Below are positions 35,789-46,811 of a stretch of 64,000 nucleotides of DNA, piece by piece; position 1 is the stretch's first letter, and each line of letters begins with the position of its first letter. The position numbers were made by a program, and so were the translations under genes. The DNA is from Candidatus Desulforudis audaxviator MP104C. GTDB taxonomy: Bacteria > Bacillota > Desulfotomaculia > Desulfotomaculales > Desulforudaceae. The stretch is from contig NC_010424.1 of assembly GCF_000018425.1 (NCBI RefSeq), forward strand, positions 2,248,501-2,312,500, read 5' to 3'. The notes below the pieces were generated by a model. That model did not search any database. It was not told the DNA's origin and worked only from the letters and a program-made list of their open reading frames with translations.

Positions 35789-36641
35789 AGATCTCGTAGC
35801 CCACCCCGGTCAGGTAGAGCATCGGGTCGTAAGGCTCGCCGTTCCAGCGCACCTCAAAGTGCAGGTGCGGGCCGAAGGAACGGCCGGTCGAGCCCACCCG
35901 GGCGATAATCTCCCCGGCGTTGACCCGGTCCTGATAGGACACGGTGATCTCCGAGCAGTGGGCGTAGTAGGTGGTGAGCCCGTCGCCGTGGTCCAGGATG
36001 ACCAGCAGGCCAAAGGTGCCCGCCGGACCGGCGAATACGACCCGACCGGCCTCGGCCGCCCGGACCGGCGCGCCGTGGTCGGCGGCGATGTCGATGCCGT
36101 AGTGGGGTTGCCCGTCCTCACGCACTCCGAAACCAGATGTCAGGTGTCCCGCAGTCGGCATTAAAAGGCTCTTCCACCCGGCCGCCGGAACCGCCGGACC
36201 GCCGTGCGCGTGCACGGGGACAGAGAGCCGCTGGCCGGGAAACAGCCGGTCCGGGTTGTCAAGCCCGTTCTCCCGCACCAGGTCGGCCACCGTCACCCGA
36301 TACATCACGGCAATAACGGTCAGGTTTTCACCCTCCTGCACCAAGTGCTGCAGGCGGATGCCCGGAACGGTCAACAACTGGCCGGGCCGGATGTAATCCG
36401 GGTTGCGGATGCTGTTCAATTCCAGCAGCGTATCCACATCCACCCGGTGCTCCACGGCGATCTTCCACAGGCTGTCGCCCTCTTTCACCACGTACCGGCT
36501 CGATAAGGTCCGGGCCGCCGGATACTCGTAGGGCCGGTCGGCCGGAATCCATTCGTCCAACCGGGCGCCGGCCGGGTACAGGTAAGAACCCGCCAGCAAT
36601 ACACTAGCCAGGCCGGTCACTAGCAAACGCTTCAAAAACAT
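35787..36641 (-). CDS. LysM-M23 cell-wall endopeptidase
   Basis: 284 residues: N-terminal signal or anchor (residues 5-24), two LysM repeats (RYVVKEGDSLWKIAVEHRV near 49 and HLVQEGENLTVIAVMYRV near 99) and a C-terminal M23 domain. The zinc ligands and catalytic His are in HYGIDIAADHGAPV, YYAHCSEI and FGPHLHFEVRW. It cleaves peptide cross-links in peptidoglycan, outside the membrane. Might serve sporulation or growth; its own neighbours (rho, radical SAM) do not decide this. Confidence 0.92.
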   Translation of the reverse strand: MFLKRLLVTGLASVLLAGSYLYPAGARLDEWIPADRPYEYPAARTLSSRYVVKEGDSLWKIAVEHRVDVDTLLELNSIRNPDYIRPGQLLTVPGIRLQHLVQEGENLTVIAVMYRVTVADLVRENGLDNPDRLFPGQRLSVPVHAHGGPAVPAAGWKSLLMPTAGHLTSGFGVREDGQPHYGIDIAADHGAPVRAAEAGRVVFAGPAGTFGLLVILDHGDGLTTYYAHCSEITVSYQDRVNAGEIIARVGSTGRSFGPHLHFEVRWNGEPYDPMLYLTGVGYEI

Positions 36642-36729
36642 TGGTCGGTCACCACACTCCTGTATTCAAGCATTCGCTAGCTAGTTTTTCCGTAACCGGC
36701 CCGGTTTAAACCTGAAGTCCGGCTCTATT

Positions 36730-38208
36730 CTATTTGCGGTGGATCGGGGGGCCCGGCATCATCCACCCTTCCGGCGGCCCGCCGGCCGCCTGCTTGAAGG
36801 CCTGGAAGTTGCGCAGCAAATCGCGGTTGGATCGGGTACGCCGCATCTCTTCAATCAGGTGTTCCATCGCATCCGAAGAGGACATCTGGTTTGTGGTTTT
36901 GCGGAAGTACCACATGAGTTCCAGTTCATCGCTGGTAAGCAGCAGTTCCTCCTTACGCGTGCCGGAACGCTGCACGTCAATCGCCGGGAAGATGCGCCGT
37001 TCCGAGATCCGCCGGTCCAAAATCAACTCCATGTTCCCGGTTCCCTTGAACTCCTCGAAAATGACCTCATCCATCCGGCTGCCGGTTTCGATAAGCGCCG
37101 TTGCGAGGATGGTCAGGCTCCCGCCCTCCTCGATTTTGCGGGCCGCGCCGAAGAAGCGCTTGGGCTTGTGCAGCGCCGCCGGGTCTACCCCGCCCGACAG
37201 GGTCCGGCCGGAAGTGGGCACCACCAGGTTGTACGCCCGTCCGAGCCGCGTGATGCTGTCCAGCAGGATAGCCACGTCCTTTTTGTGCTCTACGAGCCGC
37301 TTGGCCCGTTCCAGAACCATTTCCGTCACCCGGACGTGGTTCTCCGCCGGTTCGTCGAAGGTGGAGGCGATGACTTCGGCCTTAACCGAACGCTGGATAT
37401 CGGTTACTTCCTCGGGACGCTCGTCGATCAGGAGAATCATCAGGACCACTTCCGGGTGATTGCTCGTGATGCTGTTAGCGATCTCCTTCAAGAGCGTGGT
37501 CTTACCGGCTTTGGGTGGCGCGACGATCAACCCCCGCTGCCCTTTCCCAAGCGGCGAGATCAGGTCGATGATCCGGGCCGCAATTCGGTCGGGAGAGGTC
37601 TCCAGGGTGAGCCGCTCCTGGGGATACAGCGGCGTAAGCTCATCGAAGTGCCGGCGCCGGCCGGCCAGGGCAGCCTCTTCCCCGTTCACGGTCTCCACCC
37701 GCAACAAGGCCAGGTATTTCTCGGTGTCCTTAGGCGGCCGCACCTGCCCCGAAACCAGGTCGCCGGTACGCAGGTCGAACTTGCGGATCTGCGAGGCCGA
37801 CACGTAGATATCGTCGTTCGACGGCAGGAACTGGGACGGCCTTAAGAACCCGTAGCCCTCCGGCAGGATCTCCAGATAGCCTTGCGCCTGGAACAACCGG
37901 CTCCGGTCCGGTAACATCCGGCCGGTGTCGTGGTGCGGAGGCGGGTAGGGTTGAGTCTGCGGGTGGTAATGCAGTGCCGCCTCCCGGGGTTCCTGGCGTC
38001 GCTGCTCCACCAGCGCGGTGGGGGGCACCGGAACCGGTTCTGCTTCCGGCGGGGACGCCTCTCGAGTCGGCCGGAGATCTTGTTGAATCCGTTCTATTTC
38101 AGCGATCAGCTCCTTTTTCCGGTAACGGTAGTAGGCTGGGATTTTGAGTTCTTTGGCGAGATTTTGGAGTTCGGCAAGCGTCTTATTCTCCAGTGCAGTT
38201 GCGGACAA
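36730..38208 (-). CDS. rho: Transcription termination factor Rho
   Basis: RNA-dependent ATPase that ends transcription. About 492 residues, longer than the usual 420 because a Pro/Glu/Gln-rich segment (about 48-100) lies between the N-terminal helix bundle and the cold-shock RNA-binding domain ([14 protein letters not shown]). Walker A is [16 protein letters not shown], Walker B is [17 protein letters not shown] 38208 is preferred as it lies 7 bases after GGAGG; a TTG at 38214 touches the site. Confidence 0.96.
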   Translation of the reverse strand: MSATALENKTLAELQNLAKELKIPAYYRYRKKELIAEIERIQQDLRPTREASPPEAEPVPVPPTALVEQRRQEPREAALHYHPQTQPYPPPHHDTGRMLPDRSRLFQAQGYLEILPEGYGFLRPSQFLPSNDDIYVSASQIRKFDLRTGDLVSGQVRPPKDTEKYLALLRVETVNGEEAALAGRRRHFDELTPLYPQERLTLETSPDRIAARIIDLISPLGKGQRGLIVAPPKAGKTTLLKEIANSITSNHPEVVLMILLIDERPEEVTDIQRSVKAEVIASTFDEPAENHVRVTEMVLERAKRLVEHKKDVAILLDSITRLGRAYNLVVPTSGRTLSGGVDPAALHKPKRFFGAARKIEEGGSLTILATALIETGSRMDEVIFEEFKGTGNMELILDRRISERRIFPAIDVQRSGTRKEELLLTSDELELMWYFRKTTNQMSSSDAMEHLIEEMRRTRSNRDLLRNFQAFKQAAGGPPEGWMMPGPPIHRK

Positions 38209-38386
38209 AAGCAACCCTCCTTTCGACTAGGGTCGTTATTCTTATTGCCACCCGGAAAGGTTTTTATTCAATAACGAGTTAAAAGCCCTTGGGCGCAACC
38301 ATCCGCAGATGGGTAGTCTAGAGAAGCATAGTGCCTTGTGGTTCAAGGGGGCAAATCGAAGCCTGGAAGGCGGGTACCGGCCGACC

Positions 38387-39034
38387 TTAACGCTTCTTAA
38401 GCCTGGCCCAGTCGTCCAGGAACTTCCGCAAGCCCACATCCGTAAGCGGGTGTCCGGCCATCTGCATCAACACCTGATAGGGCACGGTGGCGATGTGCGC
38501 TCCCGCCTTGGCCGCCGCCAGCACGTGCAGGGGGTGCCGAATCGAAGCGGCGATCACCCTGGTCGGAAGTTCGTAAAGATCGAATATATCCACAGTGTCG
38601 CGGACCACTTCCATGCCGTCGTGTCCCGCGTCGTCCAGGCGCCCGACAAACGGGCTGACGAAACTGGCTCCGGCCAGTGCGGCCAAGAGCGCCTGGTTGG
38701 CGGAAAAAACGAGGGTCACGTTGGTCCGGATGCCCCGGGGTTCCAGCATACTGACGGCCTTCAAGCCTTCGAGGATCATAGGTATTTTGATGACCACGTT
38801 TGGATGAATCTGAGACAGTTCTTCGGCTTCGGCCACCATAGCCTCCGCTTCGGTACTGATGACCTCCGCGCTTACCGGTCCGTCCACCAACCCGGTAATC
38901 TCCCGGACTACCTGCGTGAAATCACGCCCCTCCCTCGCGATGAGGCTCGGGTTGGTGGTGACGCCCGAAATCACGCCCAGGGCGGCCGCCTCCCTGATTT
39001 CATCCACGTTGGCCGTATCGAGAAACAATTCCAT
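38387..39034 (-). CDS. Transaldolase / fructose-6-phosphate aldolase family
   Basis: 215 residues of the short transaldolase type. The Schiff-base Lys is in [15 protein letters not shown], and [16 protein letters not shown] plus [13 protein letters not shown] are the N-terminal signature. Length cannot distinguish transaldolase from FSA. Follows fba (57 bp), a conserved clostridial order fba-tal-rho. Confidence 0.92.
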   Translation of the reverse strand: MELFLDTANVDEIREAAALGVISGVTTNPSLIAREGRDFTQVVREITGLVDGPVSAEVISTEAEAMVAEAEELSQIHPNVVIKIPMILEGLKAVSMLEPRGIRTNVTLVFSANQALLAALAGASFVSPFVGRLDDAGHDGMEVVRDTVDIFDLYELPTRVIAASIRHPLHVLAAAKAGAHIATVPYQVLMQMAGHPLTDVGLRKFLDDWARLKKR

Positions 39035-39090
39035 ATAGACTTGACCTCCTGCCTTTGATGGTCGACGGTGCCCTGGATCCGGGCGTGTCT

Positions 39091-39957
39091 TTAAATGTCC
39101 CCTGCCCGGCCGGAGCTGCCGAAGAGGCGGATCTTCCCGCGGATTACTTCGACCGCGACCTCCCGGGCCGGACCCAGCACCTTGCGCGGGTCGATTTCTT
39201 CCGGGGCTTGCGCCAGCACTTCCCGGATCTTGCCCGTGAACGCCTGCCGGATGTCCGTGTCGATGTTCACCTTGCGGATACCCAGACCGATGGCTTCCCG
39301 GACGGCGTCCGCGGGCACCCCGGACGAGCCATGCAACACCAGCGGCGTTCCCCTGACCCGGTCCCGGATGCGGGCCAGGCGGTCGAAATCAAGTTGAGGT
39401 GTACCGCGGTACAAGCCGTGCGCAGTGCCGATGGCCACCGCCAGGGCGTCCACCCCGGTGGCCCGCACAAAATGCTCTGCCTCCTCCGGGTCGGTGAAGA
39501 AGGCGTCCCGGTCGTCCACACTGATGTCGTCCTCGGTGCCGCCGATCCGCCCCAGTTCCGCCTCCACCGATACATCCACCGGCCGGGCGGTTTCCACCAC
39601 CCGGCGGGTCAAGGCGACGTTTTTGTCAAACGGCAAGTGGGAACCGTCCACCATCACCGAACTGAACCCCGCACGCAGGCAGCGAATCACCTGCTCGAAG
39701 CTGGTTCCGTGATCCAGATGCACGACGACCGGCACCCGGGCGGTGCGGGCCGCTTCCAGAGCCAGCAGGGAAATATAACCCAACCCGGCGTACTTGATCG
39801 CCCCCTGGCTGGCCTGCAGAACAACAGGCGCTGCCTCGGCCTCAGCGGCCCGGATGATGGCCTGAACCAGTTCCAGGTTGTTGCAGTTGAAAGCGCCGAC
39901 GGCCCAGCCGCCAGCCTCAGCCTGTCTTAAAACAGACGCCAGGTTAACAAGGGTCAT
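39091..39957 (-). CDS. fba: Fructose-bisphosphate aldolase, class II
   Basis: Zinc-dependent aldolase of glycolysis and gluconeogenesis. 288 residues. Metal ligands are in [28 protein letters not shown] and [13 protein letters not shown]; the acid residues are in [15 protein letters not shown]. Lies between a Cys-rich protein and the transaldolase gene. Confidence 0.95.
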   Translation of the reverse strand: MTLVNLASVLRQAEAGGWAVGAFNCNNLELVQAIIRAAEAEAAPVVLQASQGAIKYAGLGYISLLALEAARTARVPVVVHLDHGTSFEQVIRCLRAGFSSVMVDGSHLPFDKNVALTRRVVETARPVDVSVEAELGRIGGTEDDISVDDRDAFFTDPEEAEHFVRATGVDALAVAIGTAHGLYRGTPQLDFDRLARIRDRVRGTPLVLHGSSGVPADAVREAIGLGIRKVNIDTDIRQAFTGKIREVLAQAPEEIDPRKVLGPAREVAVEVIRGKIRLFGSSGRAGDI

Positions 39958-39978
39958 TCAGAGGAGTGCCTCCGTCGA

Positions 39979-40641
39979 TTACTTATTATCGTGGTTGCGG
40001 CGGTGGGTCTTACGCTTCTTCTCGCCAAATACCTGCCGCTCCAGTTCCAGGGACTCGCACTGCTCCAGTTTGGCCACGTCCTGTTCGGTTTCGGCCGCGA
40101 GAAGGCACATGCGGAGACAATGACGGCAGTGAAGCTCAATACGGTCCGGGAAAATCTCCAGTTCAATCCGGTTTTCCCCACAGGGGCAATACAGGCCGCC
40201 CTCCTCCGCCAGGGTGTGGACAAAAGTCAGGGCGCCCAGCATCACCTCGGCATTGCGGAAGTAGTTTTTTCCACCCATCTCCTCCACCAGGATTTCCAGG
40301 GCCTGCTCCTTGGTCTGAAGGTAGTTCCGCACCCTTTCGTACGGACCGATGCAACCCAATTCCAGACCCGTTTCCTGGCAAGAAAGGTAAAAGGCCTCCC
40401 GGGACCAGAATTCAGAGGCGGTCAGACGGTACATGTGCGTGAACTCACAGATGACACAACCGGCCTCCAGCCAGTATGATTTTCGGTTCCTGGTGCTCAC
40501 AACCAGGAGCCGGCTCCCGCATTTGCACAGGACTTCGCACGGTCTTTCCGGGCCCAGAGCGAAACGGGATAAGGTCTGCACGACAGAACGGCCGCAGTCT
40601 GAACATCGTAGAGCCAGCGTTGTCTCGGTCTTGACGAGCAC
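39979..40641 (-). CDS. Cysteine-rich hypothetical protein between spo0F and fba
   Basis: About 220 residues, unrecognised. Three CxxC-type pairs (LRCSDCG, VLCKCG, LYCPCG) and LHCRHCLRMC suggest two or three zinc ribbons; the middle has a GLELGCIGPYERVRNYLQTKEQAL stretch. GTG 40641 follows AAGGAGGT by 7 bases; the longer frame has no such site. Its position between spo0F and fba hints at a conserved spore-former role, but nothing in the sequence shows a function. Confidence 0.72.
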   Translation of the reverse strand: MLVKTETTLALRCSDCGRSVVQTLSRFALGPERPCEVLCKCGSRLLVVSTRNRKSYWLEAGCVICEFTHMYRLTASEFWSREAFYLSCQETGLELGCIGPYERVRNYLQTKEQALEILVEEMGGKNYFRNAEVMLGALTFVHTLAEEGGLYCPCGENRIELEIFPDRIELHCRHCLRMCLLAAETEQDVAKLEQCESLELERQVFGEKKRKTHRRNHDNK

Positions 40642-40720
40642 CCCAAAAACCTCCTTAAACGAGAGACCTGGAGGCTTTTTTCGCCAAAAAAATTGCGTAT
40701 CCTTTTCTACGGGCAAAAAA

Positions 40721-41083
40721 TCAGACTGCAACCGCACTCAGGACGCTCCGTACTAAAGACCGCACCTCATTCAGGTCAAAAGGCTTGATGATCAACCGCC
40801 GGACACCCAATCTCTCAGCCTCCCCGAGGTCAGATAACTCCCCGTAGGCCGTAATCAGGATCACCGGAATATCGGGAGAATACTTATGAATCTCACGCAG
40901 CGTTTCCAATCCACCCAGTCCCGGCATCTTGAGGTCGAGAAGGATCAACTCGGGTTTCTGCTGGCGCGTGATGTTGATGGCCTCATAACCGTTGGATGCC
41001 ACAACCACGGCGTGACCCTCGCTTTCCAACGCCTCGGAAAGCAATTGTCTGATCGCCGGTTGGTCATCCACGACCAACAGCAT
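40721..41083 (-). CDS. spo0F: Sporulation phosphorelay response regulator Spo0F
   Basis: Receiver-only protein that accepts phosphate from sensor kinases and passes it on towards Spo0A. 120 residues. The phospho-acceptor Asp is in LILLDLKMPGLGG, the acidic pair in LLVVDDQPAIR, the Thr in ILITAYGELS and the Lys in LIIKPFDLNEV. ATG 41083 follows GGAGGTGA by 8 bases; the frame opens 12 bases earlier. Order pyrG-spo0F-fba is as in Bacillus, though sppA and a Yip1 gene intervene here. Confidence 0.92.
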   Translation of the reverse strand: MLLVVDDQPAIRQLLSEALESEGHAVVVASNGYEAINITRQQKPELILLDLKMPGLGGLETLREIHKYSPDIPVILITAYGELSDLGEAERLGVRRLIIKPFDLNEVRSLVRSVLSAVAV

Positions 41084-41152
41084 CCCCCGCCTCACCTCCG
41101 ATTATTCCCGATGCACAGTCAATGCGGCGGTCTTGAATCCGGTGACACCCTA

Positions 41153-41182
41153 ATATTCTGGACGGCGCCATCAAATTCCTGC
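41153..41182 (-). promoter_or_regulatory. Candidate sigma-H promoter of spo0F
   Basis: Minus-strand GCAGGAATT (-35, 41182-41174), 12-base spacer and CCAGAATAT (-10, 41161-41153) fit the sigma-H form RnAGGAwww ... RnnGAATww at all but one defined base. spo0F of Bacillus is sigma-H dependent. Confidence 0.55.
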
Positions 41183-41208
41183 CATGGGCAAAAACTAAAC
41201 GGAAAATA

Positions 41209-41856
41209 TTACAACCCCAAGGGGAAACCGGACGGGCTCGGTACCACCGGCGCAAAGCCGACAACCAGGACGATCAGCAGCAGCAGGAACAACGCGGCCA
41301 CGGCGGCCACCGGCGCAAATACGACGATCGCCGCCCCTCCCGTTGAAAGCTGGTGCACCTCCCGCAACCCAATGATCAAGAGAGCCAGGCTCCAGACAAA
41401 CACCCCCAGCCCGATCAGCCCCAGGATCGCCGAAGCCGGCGTCTCGGCAAGACCGGCCACCACAACGAAACCCTGCACCGGCAGCATAAACACCGCGGGC
41501 AGACCGGCCAGGCCGTACACGGTTAGAGTCGCCTTGGGCCCGTTACGGCCCCCGAGCAACTGCGCCACCAGGTGCAGAACGGCGCCGTAGCCCAGCCACT
41601 TGGCGTACCACAGGAAGAATCCGGCGAGCACCAGGAAAGGAGCCACACCGGCGATCAACCGGTCAAACTCGGCTCCCAGTTCGGCGGGGGCGATGGTGTT
41701 CACGGTCAGCATACTCATCAGCGTCCCGGCGGCATTGACCAGGGTAACGATGACGAGGACCAGCAGGAACGGCGGGTCTTCGGCCAACCGCCGAAAGGTC
41801 TTGACGGGGTCAAACAGCACCCCGTAGATGATTTCCAAGAAACCGAGGCTGCCCAC
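41209..41856 (-). CDS. Yip1-domain membrane protein
   Basis: About 216 residues with five or six membrane helices. IIYGVLFDPVKTFRRLAEDPPFLLVLVIVTLVNAAGT near the start is the typical Yip1 opening with its DP motif. GTG 41856 follows AAAGGAG by 8 bases. Function unknown in bacteria. Confidence 0.82.
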   Translation of the reverse strand: MGSLGFLEIIYGVLFDPVKTFRRLAEDPPFLLVLVIVTLVNAAGTLMSMLTVNTIAPAELGAEFDRLIAGVAPFLVLAGFFLWYAKWLGYGAVLHLVAQLLGGRNGPKATLTVYGLAGLPAVFMLPVQGFVVVAGLAETPASAILGLIGLGVFVWSLALLIIGLREVHQLSTGGAAIVVFAPVAAVAALFLLLLIVLVVGFAPVVPSPSGFPLGL

Positions 41857-42047
41857 CAAGCCCACTCCTTTCCCCAGCCACGGGTCTCCCCTCACGTCTC
41901 AACGAGTTCTGTCCGCCTGTTCACGGGCTTTCCACCTGACATCCGCGGCGACCGCCGGGCCGACTAACCCGGCCGGGAGCGCCAGCCACGCCCCGCGGCC
42001 GCCTACACCGGCGGCTTCCAACCGCCCGGGCCTTAAAGCGCGTTCGT

Positions 42048-42953
42048 CTAGCGCTGTTCCACCGGCGGGGCGGTCAGGAGCCAGGACGTTTGCGGCCTTA
42101 ACAGGGACGAGAGCCCACCCCAGAAATCGCGGAAGAAGGGCCGCCGGCCCAGTTCCACCACCGGGGCGTCCGGGTCCAGGCCGCCCAGTTCGGCGGCCGC
42201 CCGCACGGCGTCCTGGAGATCTCCAAGCTGGTCCACCAGCCCGAGTTCATAAGCCTGGCGGCCGGTGAAGATCCGCCCGTCGGCCAATTTACGCACCTGG
42301 TCCTCGGGCATGTTCCGGCCCCGGGCCACCACCGCGACGAACTGGGCGTAGATGTCGTCCACCATTCCCTGGAAGATGGCCCGTTCTTCGGGGGTCGGCA
42401 CCCGGTCCGGGCTACCCATATCCTTGTGGGGGCCGCTCTTGAAGGTTTCGGTCTCGATCCCGAGCATGTCGTACAAGTCGGTGAGGTGCGTGGTCTGGAT
42501 AATCACCCCGATACTGCCCGTGATGGTGGCCGGGTTGGCCACGATGGCGTCGGCGTGACACGCGATCCAGTACGCGCCTGAGGCAGACGTATCCCCCATG
42601 GAGACCACGACCGGTTTTCCGGCCTCGCGCAGCCGGACCACGGCTTCACTGATCTCCTGGGAGGCGGCCGCCGAGCCGCCGGGGCTGTTCAGACGCAGCA
42701 CCACCGCCCTGATGTTCGGGTTGTCGGCCGCCTCCTGAATCTGGGCCGTGATTTCCTCGGCGCCTCCGAGCCCGAAGAAACTCCCCTCGGTACCTCCAAT
42801 AATCATACCCTCAATCCGGATCAGGCCGATTTGCTCTCCGGTCGCCCGCCGGCCTTCAGGTCCGGTCCGGCTCCCAAGCACGGCCACCAGAATCAGCGAC
42901 AGGACAACCACGCCCAGGATCACCCCCGCCAGTATTTTCTGCCGCAAGGTCAA
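42048..42953 (-). CDS. sppA: Signal peptide peptidase SppA
   Basis: Membrane-bound S49 serine protease that digests leftover signal peptides. 301 residues with one N-terminal helix. The Ser nucleophile is in MGDTSASGAYWIACHAD and the Lys general base is in DGRIFTGRQAYELGLVDQLG, the usual S49 pair. LNSPGGSAAASQEI supplies the oxyanion strand. Short, single-domain form. Confidence 0.94.
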   Translation of the reverse strand: MTLRQKILAGVILGVVVLSLILVAVLGSRTGPEGRRATGEQIGLIRIEGMIIGGTEGSFFGLGGAEEITAQIQEAADNPNIRAVVLRLNSPGGSAAASQEISEAVVRLREAGKPVVVSMGDTSASGAYWIACHADAIVANPATITGSIGVIIQTTHLTDLYDMLGIETETFKSGPHKDMGSPDRVPTPEERAIFQGMVDDIYAQFVAVVARGRNMPEDQVRKLADGRIFTGRQAYELGLVDQLGDLQDAVRAAAELGGLDPDAPVVELGRRPFFRDFWGGLSSLLRPQTSWLLTAPPVEQR

Positions 42954-43068
42954 TCCCCCCTCTGTAACTCACCGCACCCCCCGCCGAACGGGGCGCGACA
43001 GCGCCTAAAGCCTAGTGTGCATCCCGGATCGGGACTCTAACCTTCCTTAATTCCCACTCAAGGGGATT

Positions 43069-44807
<1,739 letters not shown>

Positions 44808-44818
44808 TGCTCCTCCAG

Positions 44819-46510
44819 CTACATCCTTTCGGGCGCGGACACGCCCAGCAGGGTCAACGCGTTGCGCAACACCACACGGGTGCAGTTCACCAGCATCAAC
44901 CGGGCCTCTTCAAGCCCATCCCCGGCGCCCAGGACGCGGTGGGCGTTGTAGAAGTGGTGAAACAGCCCGGCCAAGTCATGGACGTAGTGGGCGATGCGGT
45001 GCGGCGCCAGGTCGTAGGCCGCCTGGGCCACCTCGTCCGGAAAGTCGGCCAGCCGCCTGATCAGGGCCCGTTCCGCCTCCTCCTTAAGGAGGGTGACATC
45101 GGGAATTTTCCGGTAGCCGGGCGCCGTCCGGCCCCGCTCCTCCAACTGGCGGAAGATGCTCGAAATACGGGCGTGCGCATACTGGATGTAATACACCGGG
45201 TTCTCGTTGGTCCGGCTCTTGGCGAGGTCAAGGTCGAAATCCAGATGACTGTCGGCCCCCCGGGTCACAAAAAAATATCGGGCCGCGTCCCGGCCGACCT
45301 CCTCCAGGAGTTCGTCCAGGGTGACGTACCGGCCGGTGCGCTTGGACATCCGGACGATTTCGCCGCCGCGGTACAGCCGCACCAACTGCATGATTACCAC
45401 GTCCAGAGCGTCGGGGTCGTAGCCCAGGGCGGCCAGCGCACCCTTCATCCGGGGGACGTGCCCGTGGTGGTCGGCCCCCCACACGTTGATCACCCAGTCA
45501 AAACCACGGTCGTACTTGTCCTTGTGGTAGGCGATGTCGGCAGCAAAGTAGGTGGGCACGCCGTTCCGGCGCACCAGCACCTCGTCCTTGTCCCCCCCAA
45601 AAGCGCCGGCTTTGAACCAAAGGGCACCGTCCCTTTCGTACAGGTGACCCCGTTTTTTGAGCAGTTCCAGAGTCTCTCCCACCACCCCACGGTCGTAGAG
45701 GGACTGTTCCGAAAACCAGACGTCGTAACGTACGCCGAAGCTCTCCAGGGTGGCGCGCATAGCGGCCAGTTTCTCCTCCAGGGCGAAGCGCAAAAGGGCG
45801 CCACGCCGCTCGTCCGGATCCCCGGAAGCGAAGCGGTCGCCGTGTTCGGCCACAAATCGGCCGGCGGTGTCAATCAAATCCTCCCCGTGATAACCATCTT
45901 CAGGAACGGGCCAGTCCCGGCCCAAGGCTTGAAAGTAGCGGGCCTCCATCGACAGGGCCAGGTTCTCCACCTGGTGACCGGCATCGTTCACGTAGAATTC
46001 GCGGGTGACGTCAAAACCCACAAACGATAAAAGGGCAGCGATGCTGTCCCCCAGCGCCGCTCCCCTGGCGTTGCCCATATGCAAGAGTCCGGTGGGATTG
46101 GCGCTCACAAATTCCACCTGGACCTTGCGCCCTCCCCCGAGGTTTCTTCGCCCGTAATGCTCGCCCCACGTTTCAATTTCGGGCAGGACGCCGTGCAGCC
46201 AGTTCGGATCTAGTCGAAAATTGATGAAGCCCGGCCCGGCAACAGTCACTTCTTTCACCAAAAGCTCTGGTAGTGACAGGTGGGAAACCAGAATTTCCGC
46301 GATCTGACGCGGGGAGCGGCGAGCCGGTTTGGTGAGCAGCAGGGCGAGGTTGGTGGCAAAATCCCCGTGATTTTTCTCCCGGGGAACCTCTACCGTGAAT
46401 GGGGGTATAGCCGTACCAGAGTCGAGGCCGAGGTCGGGGCGGGCAGCCTCAACTGCGCCGCGCAGCGCCCGCTCGATACCCGCCCGCAATCCAGCCAGCA
46501 AATAGCTCAT
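44819..46510 (-). CDS. argS: Arginyl-tRNA synthetase
   Basis: 563 residues. The class I HIGH motif reads HMGN in LLHMGNARGAALGDSI, KMSKS reads RMSKR, and the C-terminal anticodon domain ends LVNCTRVVLRNALTLLGVSAPERM. ATG 46510 follows GGGAGG by 5 bases; the ORF up to 46558 lacks a site. Downstream of its own promoter. No T-box is seen for it. Confidence 0.97.
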   Translation of the reverse strand: MSYLLAGLRAGIERALRGAVEAARPDLGLDSGTAIPPFTVEVPREKNHGDFATNLALLLTKPARRSPRQIAEILVSHLSLPELLVKEVTVAGPGFINFRLDPNWLHGVLPEIETWGEHYGRRNLGGGRKVQVEFVSANPTGLLHMGNARGAALGDSIAALLSFVGFDVTREFYVNDAGHQVENLALSMEARYFQALGRDWPVPEDGYHGEDLIDTAGRFVAEHGDRFASGDPDERRGALLRFALEEKLAAMRATLESFGVRYDVWFSEQSLYDRGVVGETLELLKKRGHLYERDGALWFKAGAFGGDKDEVLVRRNGVPTYFAADIAYHKDKYDRGFDWVINVWGADHHGHVPRMKGALAALGYDPDALDVVIMQLVRLYRGGEIVRMSKRTGRYVTLDELLEEVGRDAARYFFVTRGADSHLDFDLDLAKSRTNENPVYYIQYAHARISSIFRQLEERGRTAPGYRKIPDVTLLKEEAERALIRRLADFPDEVAQAAYDLAPHRIAHYVHDLAGLFHHFYNAHRVLGAGDGLEEARLMLVNCTRVVLRNALTLLGVSAPERM

Positions 46511-46561
46511 AAGAACCTCCCGTGACCGTGAGCGCTGGGGCCGGAGACTAACCCACAACCT

Positions 46562-46590
46562 AGATTAATACCTGGACAGATTCATGTCAA
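46562..46590 (-). promoter_or_regulatory. Sigma-A-type promoter of argS
   Basis: TTGACA (46590-46585), 17-base spacer, TAATCT (46567-46562) on the minus strand, about 50 bp before the argS start. The rest of the 301-bp gap to the aminotransferase gene contains no gene that I can support. Confidence 0.7.
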
Positions 46591-46811
46591 GTAAGCCTGA
46601 AGCTTCCAGGAAGTCTTTCGGGAACCTCTCCCCCTTCGGCCGGGACCCCTTTCCGGGAGCAACCTCTTTCTTTCACCAGCCACAATAAGGACGAAGACGA
46701 CTTTGCAAAGCACCGCATACGGCCGCCGCCGCTACTAGCGCGTAGCAAGGAGCCCAGCTGCAGAAGCCGTCTTCGAGAATTTGCGCCGCCAACGTTGGGT
46801 TTTGAGACCGT

